This document shows, one piece after another, positions 11,153-22,130 of a stretch of DNA of 64,000 bases. Every line of letters starts with the position of its first letter. Within the stretch, counting starts at the first letter, position 1. Both the position numbers and the translations under genes were made by a program. Origin of the DNA: Closterium sp. NIES-65 (taxonomy: Eukaryota; Streptophyta; Zygnematophyceae; Desmidiales; Closteriaceae); contig CANXME010002068.1 of assembly GCA_948144175.1 (NCBI GenBank), positions 5,103,001-5,167,000 of the forward strand, in the 5' to 3' direction. Under the pieces are notes generated by a model, which did no database searches, had not been told where the DNA came from, and worked only from the letters and a program-made list of their open reading frames with translations.

Positions 11153-14100
11153 ATGAATCAAGGGAGTGGAGATGCAGCTGAGAAGAGGAGTGAGCCGCCA
11201 CCATCCAAGATTGAGGCGCTGGATGGCTCCAACTACGAGGAATGGAGCGGGCGGATGAGGAGCGTCTTCAAGCGCTACAAGCTGCTGAAACATGCGATGG
11301 GAGAAGAGAAGATGCCCGAGGAAGGAGATGCTCGAGATCGGTGGATTGAGCGGAGCGCGGTGTTGTTCGACCTCATCTTGCAATCGGTCAACAACGACAT
11401 GTTCCAGCACATCAAGGACATGGTTGAGTTGGACGACTCCGGTCCAAAGGCGTGGAAGCTGCTACGCGACGTGATTCAGCCCAACACGCTGTCGATGGTG
11501 ATTGTGTTGGAGAAGGAATTGGCTGCCCTCTCCATGAAACCGGGAGATGATGTGAAACCGGTCCTTGACAAGATCAAGGACACCTATGCGAGGATGGCAG
11601 CGGCGGGCAGCGAGGTGTCGCAGATGCAACAGTGCACCAAGATCATCTCGGTGCTCGACAACTCGTGGGACGACCTCATCCCCACCCTCAACGTTCAGCA
11701 GGACAAATGGACGCCTGAGAGGCTACGGCAGCAGATTCTGCAGGAGGACTTCGGCAGGCGCCACACGGGAGGTGGTGCTGCCAACAAAACTACTGAGGGG
11801 TATGGAGCTGCAGGAGGCAGCAGAGGAAGAGGGGGAGGGAGAGGCCGAGGCCGTGGGAGAGGCTTTGGTAGAGAGAGAGGCAGAGGTGACTACAATGAGG
11901 GGCATGGGAGCTCTGGTGGCAGGGGGAGCACCCGAATGGAGGGTGCGTGCTGGTACTGCAAGAAGGCTGGACACCCGTGGTTTAAGTGTTTCACCCGGCC
12001 TGAGGGATTGGCCCCTCCAGGCATGAAGCCGCCAAGTGGTGAACATGCACGCGGTGGCGCTTTGCAAGGTTCAGGTGCACAAGGTGATGGTGCACAAGGT
12101 AAAGCCGACCCTGGGATGTTCCTCATGGTTGAGGATGTGCAAGGGAGTGGGGGTGATGTGGGTTCAGTTGGGAAGGTTGTGATGCACCCCCTCACTCACT
12201 GGGTGATCGATTCAGGTTGCACGAGTCATATGACCCCACGGGCAGATTTGCTTGATGAGGTAAAACCTCCTGGGAAGACCAAGTTTGTGGCTGCCACTTC
12301 AGGTGCTTTGCTCCCTGTGATTGGTGTTGGGAATGCCAAGGTGATGGGAGCCAATGGAGAGCTTGTGGGGCTTGGGAATGTGCTGTTGGTTGAAGGTTTA
12401 TCCGCTAACCTCCTCTCTGTGCGCCGGCTGCAGAAAAGCAAGGCCAAAGTGACTTTCGGCCCAACCAGCTGCCGTGCAAAGCTTGGGAAGTTGCTGCTGT
12501 GGGACTTGGAGGAGAAGAGCACCTGCATCAAGGACCTGTGGCAGCTGCCCATCATCCCTTGGGATGGGAAACCACCACCAATGGCAGCGGCTGCAGCAAC
12601 GGCTAAGGTAACTGCAGGGGGAGAGAAGACTGCACCAACTGCTGGGGTCCTGGATGCAGTCAAGAAGGTGCAGCAGCCACAGCAGTCACATGGTGAGGTG
12701 CTTGCTGGTGTGGATGCAACAGCTGCATGGGCAAAGGCTTCATCTGGGAGTGGTGAGGCTGATTGGGAGACGTGGCACGAGAGGTTGTGTCACATCAACA
12801 TCCCTATGCTGCAGAAGTTAGTGAAGGATGGGTGCTTGAAGGGGCTGGAGGTGAAGGGGGCAGCAAAGGAGATTGGGAGCTGCTCTACATGCCTTGAGAC
12901 CAAATTCACGAAGTTTCCCTTCAGCAGCAGCACGGGACCAGCCAAGGCTCCACTCGCGCTTGTGCATATGGATGTGGTGGGCCCCACGAGGGCCCTTTCT
13001 CTCTCGGGCAGCCGCTACTTCTTGACAATAGTGGACGACCACACGCGTGCGGTGTGGGTGTACCCTCTCAAGACGAAGGGGGAGGTGGCAGCGGCTGTTC
13101 TCAAGGAGTGGATGCCGAGAGCTCAAACAGAGAGCGAACACAAGGTGAAGGTGATCCGCACAGACAATGGGGGAGAGTTCATTGGTGCTGATTTTGAGGT
13201 GGTGCTAAAGAAGAAGGGGATCCAGCATCAGCTCACAGTGCCCTACAACCCTCAGCAGAACGGCGTGGCTGAGCGGTTCAACCGGACCCTGCAGGAAGGT
13301 CCTCGCACTCTCCTTGGGCGTGCAGGGCTGCCGGATCCGTTTTGGGTGACTGCACTGCGGCAGGTCGCCCTTGTGAAGAACAGGGTGCTGACGACTGTGG
13401 GGGACAAGCAGTGGGTCCCCTACACCAAGTGGTATGGGAGTGCACCAGCACTCAACATGCTGAGAGCCTTTGGGTGCATGGTGGTGTTTCATGTGCTTAA
13501 GGAGAAGAGGGGAAAGCTGGAAGATTCTGGGAGATGGGGTGTGCACTTGGGGCTTGCTAAGGATCACAAGGGCTGGTTGATATGGGATTTGACCAGCCAG
13601 CAGCTGATTGTGTCAAGGGATGTGAAGTTCCTTGAATCCTTGTACTATAAGGAGTGGAAGCAGCAGCAGCAGAAGCTTCCTACTACACCGCTGATCATTG
13701 AGGCTGATGAGGTGCAGCGGCCTTCGAGAGAAGTGCAGGTCACTGTCTCAGAGAAGGAGATCTCTGGGGTGACCGAGGATGGGGGAGAACCTGAGGTGGA
13801 GGAGCAACAGTAGCAGCAGCAGCAGCAAGGTGCTCCACAAGGTGCTGCACGTCCGGCTGACCGTCCTAGGAGGGATGTGCGCCCTCCTAACCGGCTGACC
13901 TATCCGAGCTTTGGCAATCCAAAGGTGGTAAGGGCTGAGAGTGTGGCTGAGCAGTTTGATGAGGATGAGATAGCACACTGCTACTGGACAGCCGTTCCTG
14001 AGCCCAAGACGCTAGCTGAAGCATTGAGCGGGCCGGATGCTGAAAAATGGAAGCAGAGTGTGAAGGAGGAGTATGACTCTCTGCTGGAGAACGAGACGTG

Positions 14101-15580
14101 CGAGCTGTGTGAGCTGCCACCTGGGAAGAAGGCCATTCCTTCCAAGCTGATCTTCAGGCATAAGTACGGACCAGATGGGGAGCTGACCCACTACAAGTCA
14201 AGGCTTGTGGCTAAGGGGTTTCAGCAGACAAAGGGAAAGGACTTCAACGAGCTCTATGCTCCTGTGGGGAAAGACACAACACTTCGGGTGTCATTGGCAA
14301 TGGCAGCAAACCGTGGATGGCGGGTGAAGCAGATGGACATCACCACCGCCTTCCTCAATGGGATCATTCTGGAGGAGCTGTACATGTTACAGCCTGAGGG
14401 TTTGGATGATGGGAGCGGCAGGGTGTGCAGGCTGAAGAAGGCCATCTATGGCCTGAAGCAGGCTCCTCGTGCATGGTACCACAAGTTAGAGGAGACTCTG
14501 CTGGCTGGGGGGTTCAAGAAGAGTGAGTGTGACCACAGCCTGTTCCTTCTACAAGAGAAGGAGCAGTTTCTCATGCTCCTGGTGTATGTGGACGACATCC
14601 TGCTCTTCTCTGAGTCGTCTGCAATGATTGAGCGTGTGGAGGAGATGCTAGAGATGCAGTTCAAGTGTTCCAATATGGGAGAGGTGAAGTACTACCTGGG
14701 GATGCATGTGGAGAGGGACCTTGACAAGGGAGTGTTGAGGTTGCACCAGAGGAAGTACTGTGAGGGGCTGGCCGAGAAGTATGGGCTGCAAAATGGAGGG
14801 AAGCCAGCCACCCCACTACCTTCAGGGTTCACAGTGGAGCCCTGTGCTGATGAGGAGGTGGTGGGTGAGAGTGACAGGAAGCTGTTTCATTCCATGGTGG
14901 GGGCACTCAATTATGCGGCTAACCACACGCGGCCTGACATTGCCTTTGCTACATCCAGGCTTGCAAGTGTGGTTACACGCCCCAGTCATGAGCAGGAAGC
15001 GGCCAAGAAGTTGGTCCGCTATGTGAGCGCTACGGCATCAGTGGGCTTGGAGTACAGTGCTGTGAGACAGAGGCTGCAGAGGGGTGCAGCTGATTTGAGC
15101 AAGGGGGAGATGCTCTTGACCTGCTACACCGACGCTAGCTTCAACTTAGTGAAAGCGGATGGCACCAGCATTGGGGGCTATGTGTGCCTGTTTGGAGGTG
15201 GTGCAGTGAGCTGGCGCAGCAAGAAGCAGAACGAGGTGGGGCAGTCCTCGTGTGAGACAGAGTACATGGCCCTGCATCATGGGGCAAAGGAGGTGGTGTG
15301 GCTGAGGCGTTTGTTGGAGGAGATAGGAGTGTGCCAGAAGGAGCCGACTGTGATTTTCTGTGACAACGAGTCGGCTGTGAAGCTTGCAAAGAACGCTTGC
15401 CTTCATGGGCTGACGAAACACATCAGGCCTAAGTGGCACTGGGTGAGGAGGCTCCTGGACAAGGAGGTGCGACTGGAGATTGTGAAGACCCATCAGCAGG
15501 CGGCTGACATTCTCACCAAGCGCCTGGCTGAATCTGAGCATTGGAAGGGCATGAAGCTTGCTAGGATGAGTATGCATTGA
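11153..15580 (+). pseudogene. B gag-pol polyprotein, complete except one amber stop
   Basis: This is a Ty1/copia polyprotein of 1475 codons in one frame, interrupted only by TAG at 13811-13813 inside a CAG-rich (poly-Gln) stretch, which suggests one C-to-T change. I start it at ATG 11153; the frame is open a little further 5' but only from TTG. In order: Gag; a CCHC knuckle (CWYCKKAGHPWFKC from residue ~266); protease DSGCTSH (~353); pre-integrase WHERLCH with CSTC; integrase core D~607, D~671, E~707 (DD35E); RVT_2 with YVDD (~1145); RNase H with CYTDASF, CETEYMAL and FCDNESA. It would supply reverse transcription and integration in virus-like particles. Read-through of the stop could give a little full product; otherwise it is dead. 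Confidence 0.93.
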
Positions 15581-15635
15581 GGGTGCATGCTTGAGCTATG
15601 ACATGTGGGATAATGGTTGACAGCCAGAGGGGGAA

Positions 15636-16502
15636 TGTTTTGTGTGATGCAACCATATGCATTCACGTCTGTCTGCCTCCCATCATGTGTTAAAGCGGCT
15701 GCATGCGTGGTGTGAGCGTGTGCAAGAAATTGTGTTTTGTGTGGTTTGAATTTTCTGAGTGTGTGCAAATATTATTTGTCTTGAGCAGATATCTGAAGTG
15801 ACTCCTCAGCTCAAGAGATTTCCGACGAACCAAGAATCTCTTCAATCGGAGCACGAACAAGAAAGTTACGAACGTTGGAGTTCGTATGCTTTTCATATTT
15901 GATTGCGGCAACTGTGGGAAGTTGTGGGGTTGACTCAATATGGGGTACAGACTTTTGGGGGTTGGGAAATTCGTCTTTTCTACTGAAGTTGCTGCCAAAT
16001 GGTTGGGAGAAACCAAACCAGGTTCGCAAGTGTGGCCAAGTTGGGTTGAGGTGGATTGTGGAGGTTGGGATTGTGACAAAGGTCAAAGTTGGGTTGCCTA
16101 TGGAGAAGGGAATTGTGTGGCATGGGATTTCCTTGGTTGGAGACTCTCTTGGGACCTTCCCTCTCATCCTCCTCATCCCTTCCACCTGGTTTAGTGCTAC
16201 TCTAATTCTCTTGTTGAACTTATGAGACTCTTGTGATTGAGTTAAGATTCCATGGCAGCATACCCCCTAGTGCGCCGAAATTGATAACTCAAGCAATACT
16301 TCACCTTTCCGTATGATTCAACTTGGGAATTGTAGCCACGGAGTAGAGCTACAACATATCTGAGTTTGGTGAAGTTTTGACAGTACACGTTTTGTCGACG
16401 GCGTTTCTTGTGAGCGCGACTTTTCTGTCCAGAATTTTAAGCCAACGACTTTGAGAAACTTAGGCACCTAATCTTCATAGACTCCGTCCTTAGTCTTTAA
16501 CA
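15636..16502 (+). repeat. B 3' LTR
   Basis: This 867-bp LTR is immediately preceded by the polypurine tract AGAGGGGGAA and followed by CCATT (16503-16507), matching 10048-10052. A1 resumes in frame after it. Confidence 0.92.
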
Positions 16503-17338
16503 CCATTACCCTGACTCAGTCACACATGGTGCAGCAGGTCCTTCAGCGCTTCGACTTCACGTACTCCTCGCCTCGGGCCACTCCTCTGTCTACTCGCCAC
16601 TCGCTCTCAACTCTGCCTTCGGATGAGTCCGTAGAGCCGAGTGGCCCGTACCCAGAGCTTGTTGGCTGCCTCATGTACCTGATGACCTGCACTCGACCTG
16701 ACCTTGCATACCCTCTTAGCATCTTGGCACGCTATTTTGATCCTAGGAGACACAGACCTGAGCACATGGCTGCATCAAAGAGGGTGTTGCGCTACTTGTG
16801 CAGTACGTCGGGCATGGGGCTCGTGCTTGGAGGGCAGAGTCCAGTTGTTCTCACTGGGCACTCAAACGCTTCTTGGGTTGACGACCAGGCTACGCAGCGG
16901 TCGTCACAGGGTTACACCTTCAGCCTTGGCTCCGGCTCTGTTTCGTGGCGATCTACCCGCTCGTCTTCTGTTCTTGGCTCCATCTGTGAGGCTGAGATCT
17001 ACGCCGGGGCCATGGCTGCACAGGAGCTACGCTGGCTCACCTTCCAGTTGACTGACCTAGGAGAGCCGCCTCGTTCTCCTCCAGTTCTGTACGTAGACAA
17101 CAAGGCCATGCTGGCCTTGTGTCGTGAGCACAGACTGGAGCACAGAACGAAGCACATTGCTCTTCGCTACTTCGTTGCTCGTGAGCTGCAGCAGCGTGGT
17201 CAGCTGCTCCTTGCTTACGTGGCCTCTCAGGCCAACACTGCTGGTATCTTTACTAAGGCACTTCAGCCTCGTGATCATCAGCGCTTTTGTACGTTGCTAG
17301 GTCTTGTGCCTACTTGGCCTCACTTGCTCACTTCTTGA
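16503..17338 (+). pseudogene. A1 pol, second part (end of reverse transcriptase and RNase H)
   Basis: After the B insertion the A1 frame resumes at the ITLTQSHMVQQVL region of the reverse transcriptase and continues without a stop to TGA at 17336-17338. It includes the RNase H features GHSNASW, CEAEIYAGAMAAQ and YVDNKAM. The first acidic residue, D in the intact copies (GHADASW), is N here. An older body with this clean 3' part suggests uneven decay. Confidence 0.88.
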
Positions 17339-17530
17339 CCTTGCTTGTACTGTGATCTATCTATACCTCCATTTGCTTGTTTACCTTTATATATAATCCT
17401 GCATGTAAACTGGCCTTGTGGCCTTGAACTTGTGCTCGGAATGTGTGGTGACGTTGTGATCCACCCTGAGTTTGCCTTGCTTGACTGGTCTTGTGACCCC
17501 TTGTTCTCCCCCACTTTGCCTATGGGGGTG

Positions 17531-17655
17531 TGTCAAACATTTATGCTATAGTCTTTCTAGGCTGTAGTGGGGTAGACAGTATGGTGTACAGTTTTCTAGG
17601 GTTACATATTTGTACCCAACTCATTTTCTAATCATTCATTCCTCATTCTTTCACA
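17531..17655 (+). repeat. A1 3' LTR
   Basis: This is the 125-bp partner of 3842-3966. It is followed by GCCAC (17656-17660), matching the bases before the 5' LTR. A G-rich tract (TATGGGGGTG) precedes it. About 190 bp of untranslated sequence separates it from the pol stop. Confidence 0.9.
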
Positions 17656-17660
17656 GCCAC

Positions 17661-18360
17661 TCACCCTGCAAGTGAGAGAGTTTGCCAAACGACATGGCCC
17701 TCGGCCCACAAGGACCAAGGAGCCAGTGTCACTTTACCAGGTGCACGACATGGCACGACCCTTCCTTGAATTAGTAGTCCCAGCAGAATATTAAAAGGGT
17801 TTGATACCTTTGCTCATGTTCGCAGCATTCTTGCGCTACTCCGACCTCATCTCCCTACAATGGAATAACATACAGTTCGAGGAAGAGGCAATGTGGCTCC
17901 TCATCCCATACTCCAAGACAGACCAAGAAGGAAGAACACCTAGATCTCGGTGGCGGCAACTACAGGGCCCTACTGTGCAGTCAGATGCACATGGACTTTC
18001 ATTCGACTCGCATGCCTCGCTAAGATGCCGCACGGGCCGCTGATACGAGTGTTTACCAAAGGGGCACAAGCGACGCCGCACGACAAGTCGCCCTCTTACC
18101 CAACCATCAGAAATTGGTGCCTCGAGGCTTGCAGCATGGCGGGACTGGATGCCACACACATCAGGACCCACTCCTTCAGGAAGGGTGCAGCGACAGCAGC
18201 AGCCAGCCTTGGCGTTCCTGATTGGCTCTTCAAATGCATGGGCCGATGGCGAAGTGATGGCGCAAAGGAACTCTACGTCACAATTGCCCAAGACCAACTC
18301 ATCAACCTATCCACCCAGCTGCAGGATACATCAGCAGCCCCATCGCCCACCAGGCACTAG
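17661..18360 (+). pseudogene. Tyrosine recombinase catalytic half (Crypton/DIRS type), broken
   Basis: This continues the protein interrupted at 3841. Despite an early frame change, an in-frame TAA at 17792 and a shift near 17945, the catalytic signature is readable. The first Arg is in AFLRYSDLISL (about 17827-17860), the H-x-x-R box is HSFRKGAAT (about 18170-18195), then come the Trp in GRWRS and the nucleophile Tyr in ELYV (about 18270). The enzyme would cut and rejoin DNA through a 3'-phosphotyrosine. The HSFRKGAAT...GRWRS pattern is typical of eukaryotic Crypton, Ngaro and DIRS recombinases. No DIRS reverse transcriptase was found nearby, so the class stays open. Confidence 0.7.
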
Positions 18361-18839
18361 CGTCGATAGAGAGACACCGCCGACCAAGAACGCACATGCC
18401 TCAGAAGACCCATTCGGAATGAACCACGCTGCCTTAGCAAGAGGACTAAGTGAGCTTTCACAATATTAAATTTTTTGAAAATGTACTTTCCAAAAATTCG
18501 TATTGTGAAAGCGAGGACGTGGCCAGCGCAGCAAAGGAAGCGGTGCGACGCTACTCACCCCTCTTTTTGGCTACAAAAGAGGGACGTGAGGCTATTCGCC
18601 TCACCCACGTTCTTCATTTCTAATTGTAGTTCTACTTTCCCGCCACCCACCCTATTGTGTATCATTGTTACGGACCAGAACGATGTACTACCCATTTGGA
18701 ATGAAGCGCGCTGCCTTTGCAAGAGGACTAAGTGAGCTTTCACAATTCATTCATTTACCACTATTCGTAACACCCCCCTTCATTCCTGGCCATAGCAAAA
18801 CTTGACTCGTTTGACTATTCCGCTGAGTTCAAAGCAGTG
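18361..18839. other. Non-coding tail of the recombinase element with direct and inverted repeats
   Basis: A direct repeat of about 56 bp occurs at 18409-18464 and 18691-18746. Between the copies lie a perfect 12-bp inverted repeat (18454-18465 with 18501-18512) and a 7-bp hairpin (18586-18592 with 18598-18604). No gene is seen. Such split repeats could be the terminus of a DIRS/Ngaro-like element, but the other terminus is not identified. Confidence 0.5.
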
Positions 18840-19169
18840 TGTCAGAGGTCCACTGGTGATCCCCCATTTATCCTAGGGAAGGGTTACAGGCACGTTGGCC
18901 TGGGGGGTTATGGGCGCACTCACCCGCTACGCAAACAAGCCCTTTTATCCCAGTGGTTACTGGCTGGAGTTCTGACTTGGTATCAATGCGAAGGTCTCGA
19001 GTTCCAATCCCCGTCTGTGCACTTCGGACATCCCAGTGCGGGGGGGGGTGTCAGAGGTCCACTGGTGATCCCCGATTGATCCTAGGGAAGGGTTACAAGC
19101 ACGTTGACCTGGGTTATGGGCACACTCACTTGCTACGCAAACAATCCCTTTAATCCTAGTAGTTAGTGG
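18840..19169 (+). mobile_element. D1: small tRNA-like LTR element, 3' LTR cut by A4
   Basis: The 5' LTR is 18840-18977, the interior 18978-19048 begins with a degenerate TGGTATCAATGC primer site, and the 3' LTR starts at 19049 and stops at 19169 where the A4 LTR begins. The missing LTR tail is not visible on the far side of A4, whose other end is lost. This is the most diverged D copy. Confidence 0.75.
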
Positions 19170-22130
19170 TGTCAAGATAGCAAGCAAGAATGATTCCATT
19201 GAATGTGTTGTGGGTACAAGTACTAACCCTAACATTGGGTTCTACCCCATATGGGCTACCCCACTATGGCCTACATAGAACTAGAACAGACATAGTTTGA
19301 CACATCTCCATAGGCAAAGTGGGGAAGAACAAGGGGTCACAAGACCAGTCAAGAATAGCAAAGCAAGCTTAGGGCGGATCACAACGTCACCACACACTCC
19401 GAGCACAAGCAAAGAGCCACAAGGCCAGTTCACATGCAGAGGAATATATGCAACAACAACAATACAGTGATCACTACCTAGCAAGAGTAAACATGTAGGT
19501 ATATTTTTAGTGATCATAGTACAGCCAAAGTCTACAACAAGTGAGGAAACGTAGACACCAGGCCTAGAGCAGTGCAGAAGCGCTTATGATCACCAGCTGG
19601 AAGGGCCTTGGTGAACACATCAGCCGTGTTTGCTCGGGTGGGCACGTGAGCGGCACGAAGCTGACTACGTTGCTGCAACTCTCGAGCAAGGAAGTAACGC
19701 AGAGCGATGTGCTTTGTTCTTGCTCCAGACTGTGGTCCTGACACAAGGCAATGGCAGCCTTGTTGTCGACGTACAGAACTGGAGGAGAACGAGGCCTCTC
19801 TCCCAAGTCAGTCAGCAGGTAGGTGAGCCAGCGTAACTCCTGTGCAGCCATGGCTGTGGTGTAGATCTCAGCCTCACAACTGGAGCAGAGAACAGAAGAC
19901 GAGCGTGTAGACTGCCATGAAACAAAGCCAGAGCCAAGGTGGAACGTGTAAACCTGTGACGACCGCTGCGTAGCCAGGTTGTCAACCCAAGAAGCGTTTG
20001 AGTGCCCAGTGAGGACAACTGGACTCCGCCCTCCAAGCACGAGCCCCATGCCCAATGTACTGCACAAGTAGCGCAGTACCCTCTTCGCAGAATCGAAGTG
20101 CACCTTTTGGTGCCTACCAAGAGCCACGTAGCGTGCCAGAAGGCCAAGAGGGTACGTAAGGTCAGGACGAGTGCAGGTCATCAGGTACATGAGGCAGCCC
20201 ACTCGCTCTGGGTACAGACCACTCGGCTCTATGGACTCGTCCAAAGGTGGAGATGTGAGTGAGTGACCTATAGCCAGCGGAATGGACAATGGCGAGGACC
20301 AAGTGAAGCCGAAGCGATGAAGGACCTGCTGCACGATGTGTGATTGAGTAAGTGTGATGGTGCGGCGTGCTCTGTCTCGTGTGATCTGAAAGCCAAGGTA
20401 GCTGCGCAGCTCACCCAGGTCTGTGCACGCGTGTCTCTTCTGTAGCTCCGACTTCACAAGGGCGAGAGCCTCAGTCTCAGCAGCGGCAAAGGCCAAGTCG
20501 TCGACGTACACGAGGATGTAGAACGGAGGCAACGAAGTGTCGGTGCGCAGAAACAGCGACGGGTCAGCAGTGGAAGGTGCAAACCCAAGAGCCGCAAGAG
20601 TCGTCCTCAATGTGTCGTGCCGCTCACAAGGCGCTTGACGGAGACCATAGACTGGCCGGCGGAGGCTCCACTAGGTACCACGAGGGAACGACCCAGTGAA
20701 GCCAAATGGGCGGCGCAGCTAGATCTCCTCGTGGAGACTGCCCTGTAAGAATGCTGTGCTGAAGTCCAAGGAGTGAAGCTCGTAGTCACGCTGAGCAGCA
20801 ACCTGTAGCAGAACCCGAAGAGTGGTCATCTTCGGGGTGGGGGAGAAGGTCTAGAAGAGTGAACTCTCTGTCGCTGACTGAAGCCTCGTGCAACGTAACG
20901 AGCCTTGAAGACAGGCGGAGAACCCGGCGGCCACTTCACCCTGAAAATCCACATGCCATCGACTACGCTTGCCCCAGGAGGGGGAACCTCATCGACGTAA
21001 ATGCATGTGGACTTCCAGGATGTCATCTCTGCGTCCATGGTTGTCTACCACTGAGAGGGGTACTCACCCGCGATTGCCTCAGCGAAAGAGCGCGGGGTCG
21101 GGATGTCTGGAGCATCTGGGTCTCCCTCTGGGGCAAGCAGCATGGCCACGAGATGAGACGCAACGGCTGCAAGACACTCAAAGTCCTCTTGCCTATCCTC
21201 AAGGACGTCCATGCCAAGAGCACACTCACCCGTGACGGACGGAGGACAGACCGACTCAGACTCAGCAACAAGACTAGTAGCGAAGTCTAGACGATAGGCA
21301 GCAGCAAAGTCAACAAGCTCAGAGACTAAGGCAGACGCAGCAGCAGACTCAATCGACGGGTCAGTGACAACAGTGGCTAGCAGACGCGTGACTGTAGGGT
21401 GAGCAGCACGAACCAGGTTAGACTCAGTGTCCTGAATGTCAGGCAGAGAAGACGCAGGAGGAGACGACATGGGAATAGAGGAAGGATGAAGTGCCATAGT
21501 GTGTGTGCCAGGGACAGGGGGCGGACGCTCACGAGGAACACGACTACTAATGCGACGCGCGCAAACAGGCGAGGGAGGACGAGATGCAGTCTCACAACGC
21601 TCTGTAAGCAAGCCTGTCTGCTCAGTGTAAGGAGAAGGAGCAGGTAGTGGTGCGCCGGGCTGTAACGGGAGGCCAGTAGAAGACAGGAGGCTAAGAACCT
21701 AGTGAAGCACGGAGTCAGGCGGTGGCAGAGACGACGGTGATGGCGGAGCGAAAAACAGTCGCGGCGGTGCAGTGCCACCAGTACTAGTAGCTCCAGCGCC
21801 TCCAGCAGCTCCTACGCCTCCAGCAACTCCACAACCTCCAGCCCCAATGCCTCCAGCAGCAGCACCTCCAGCTCGAGTGACTCCAGCAGCAGCACCTAAA
21901 GCTCCAACGCCTCCAGCAGCTCCAGAACCTACGAACTCCAACGCTATGGTTCACAGCACCAGCTCCAGGGCCTCTAGTTCCAGTACCTCCAGTAGCAGCA
22001 CCCCCAGAGCTGACACCTCCACCTCTAGGAATAGTACCAGTCCCAGCAGCTCCAGTACCTCCAGTACAAGCACCTTTAGGACCAGAGACACCAGCACTCC
22101 CAGCGCCTTCTCCACAAGAAGCTCCAGCAG
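19170..22130 (-). mobile_element. A4: 5'-truncated family-A copia element
   Basis: On the minus strand: 3' LTR 19170-19302 (133 bp), then RNase H and reverse transcriptase (19564-21040, YVDD at about 20498-20509), a protease-site-rich region, and the Gly/Ala-rich linker up to about 22130. The frame has several stops and shifts, for example between the two reverse transcriptase pieces near 20610 and at 20860. Integrase, Gag and 5' LTR are absent, replaced by fragment F. The LTR interrupts D1. This copy is dead. Confidence 0.8.
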
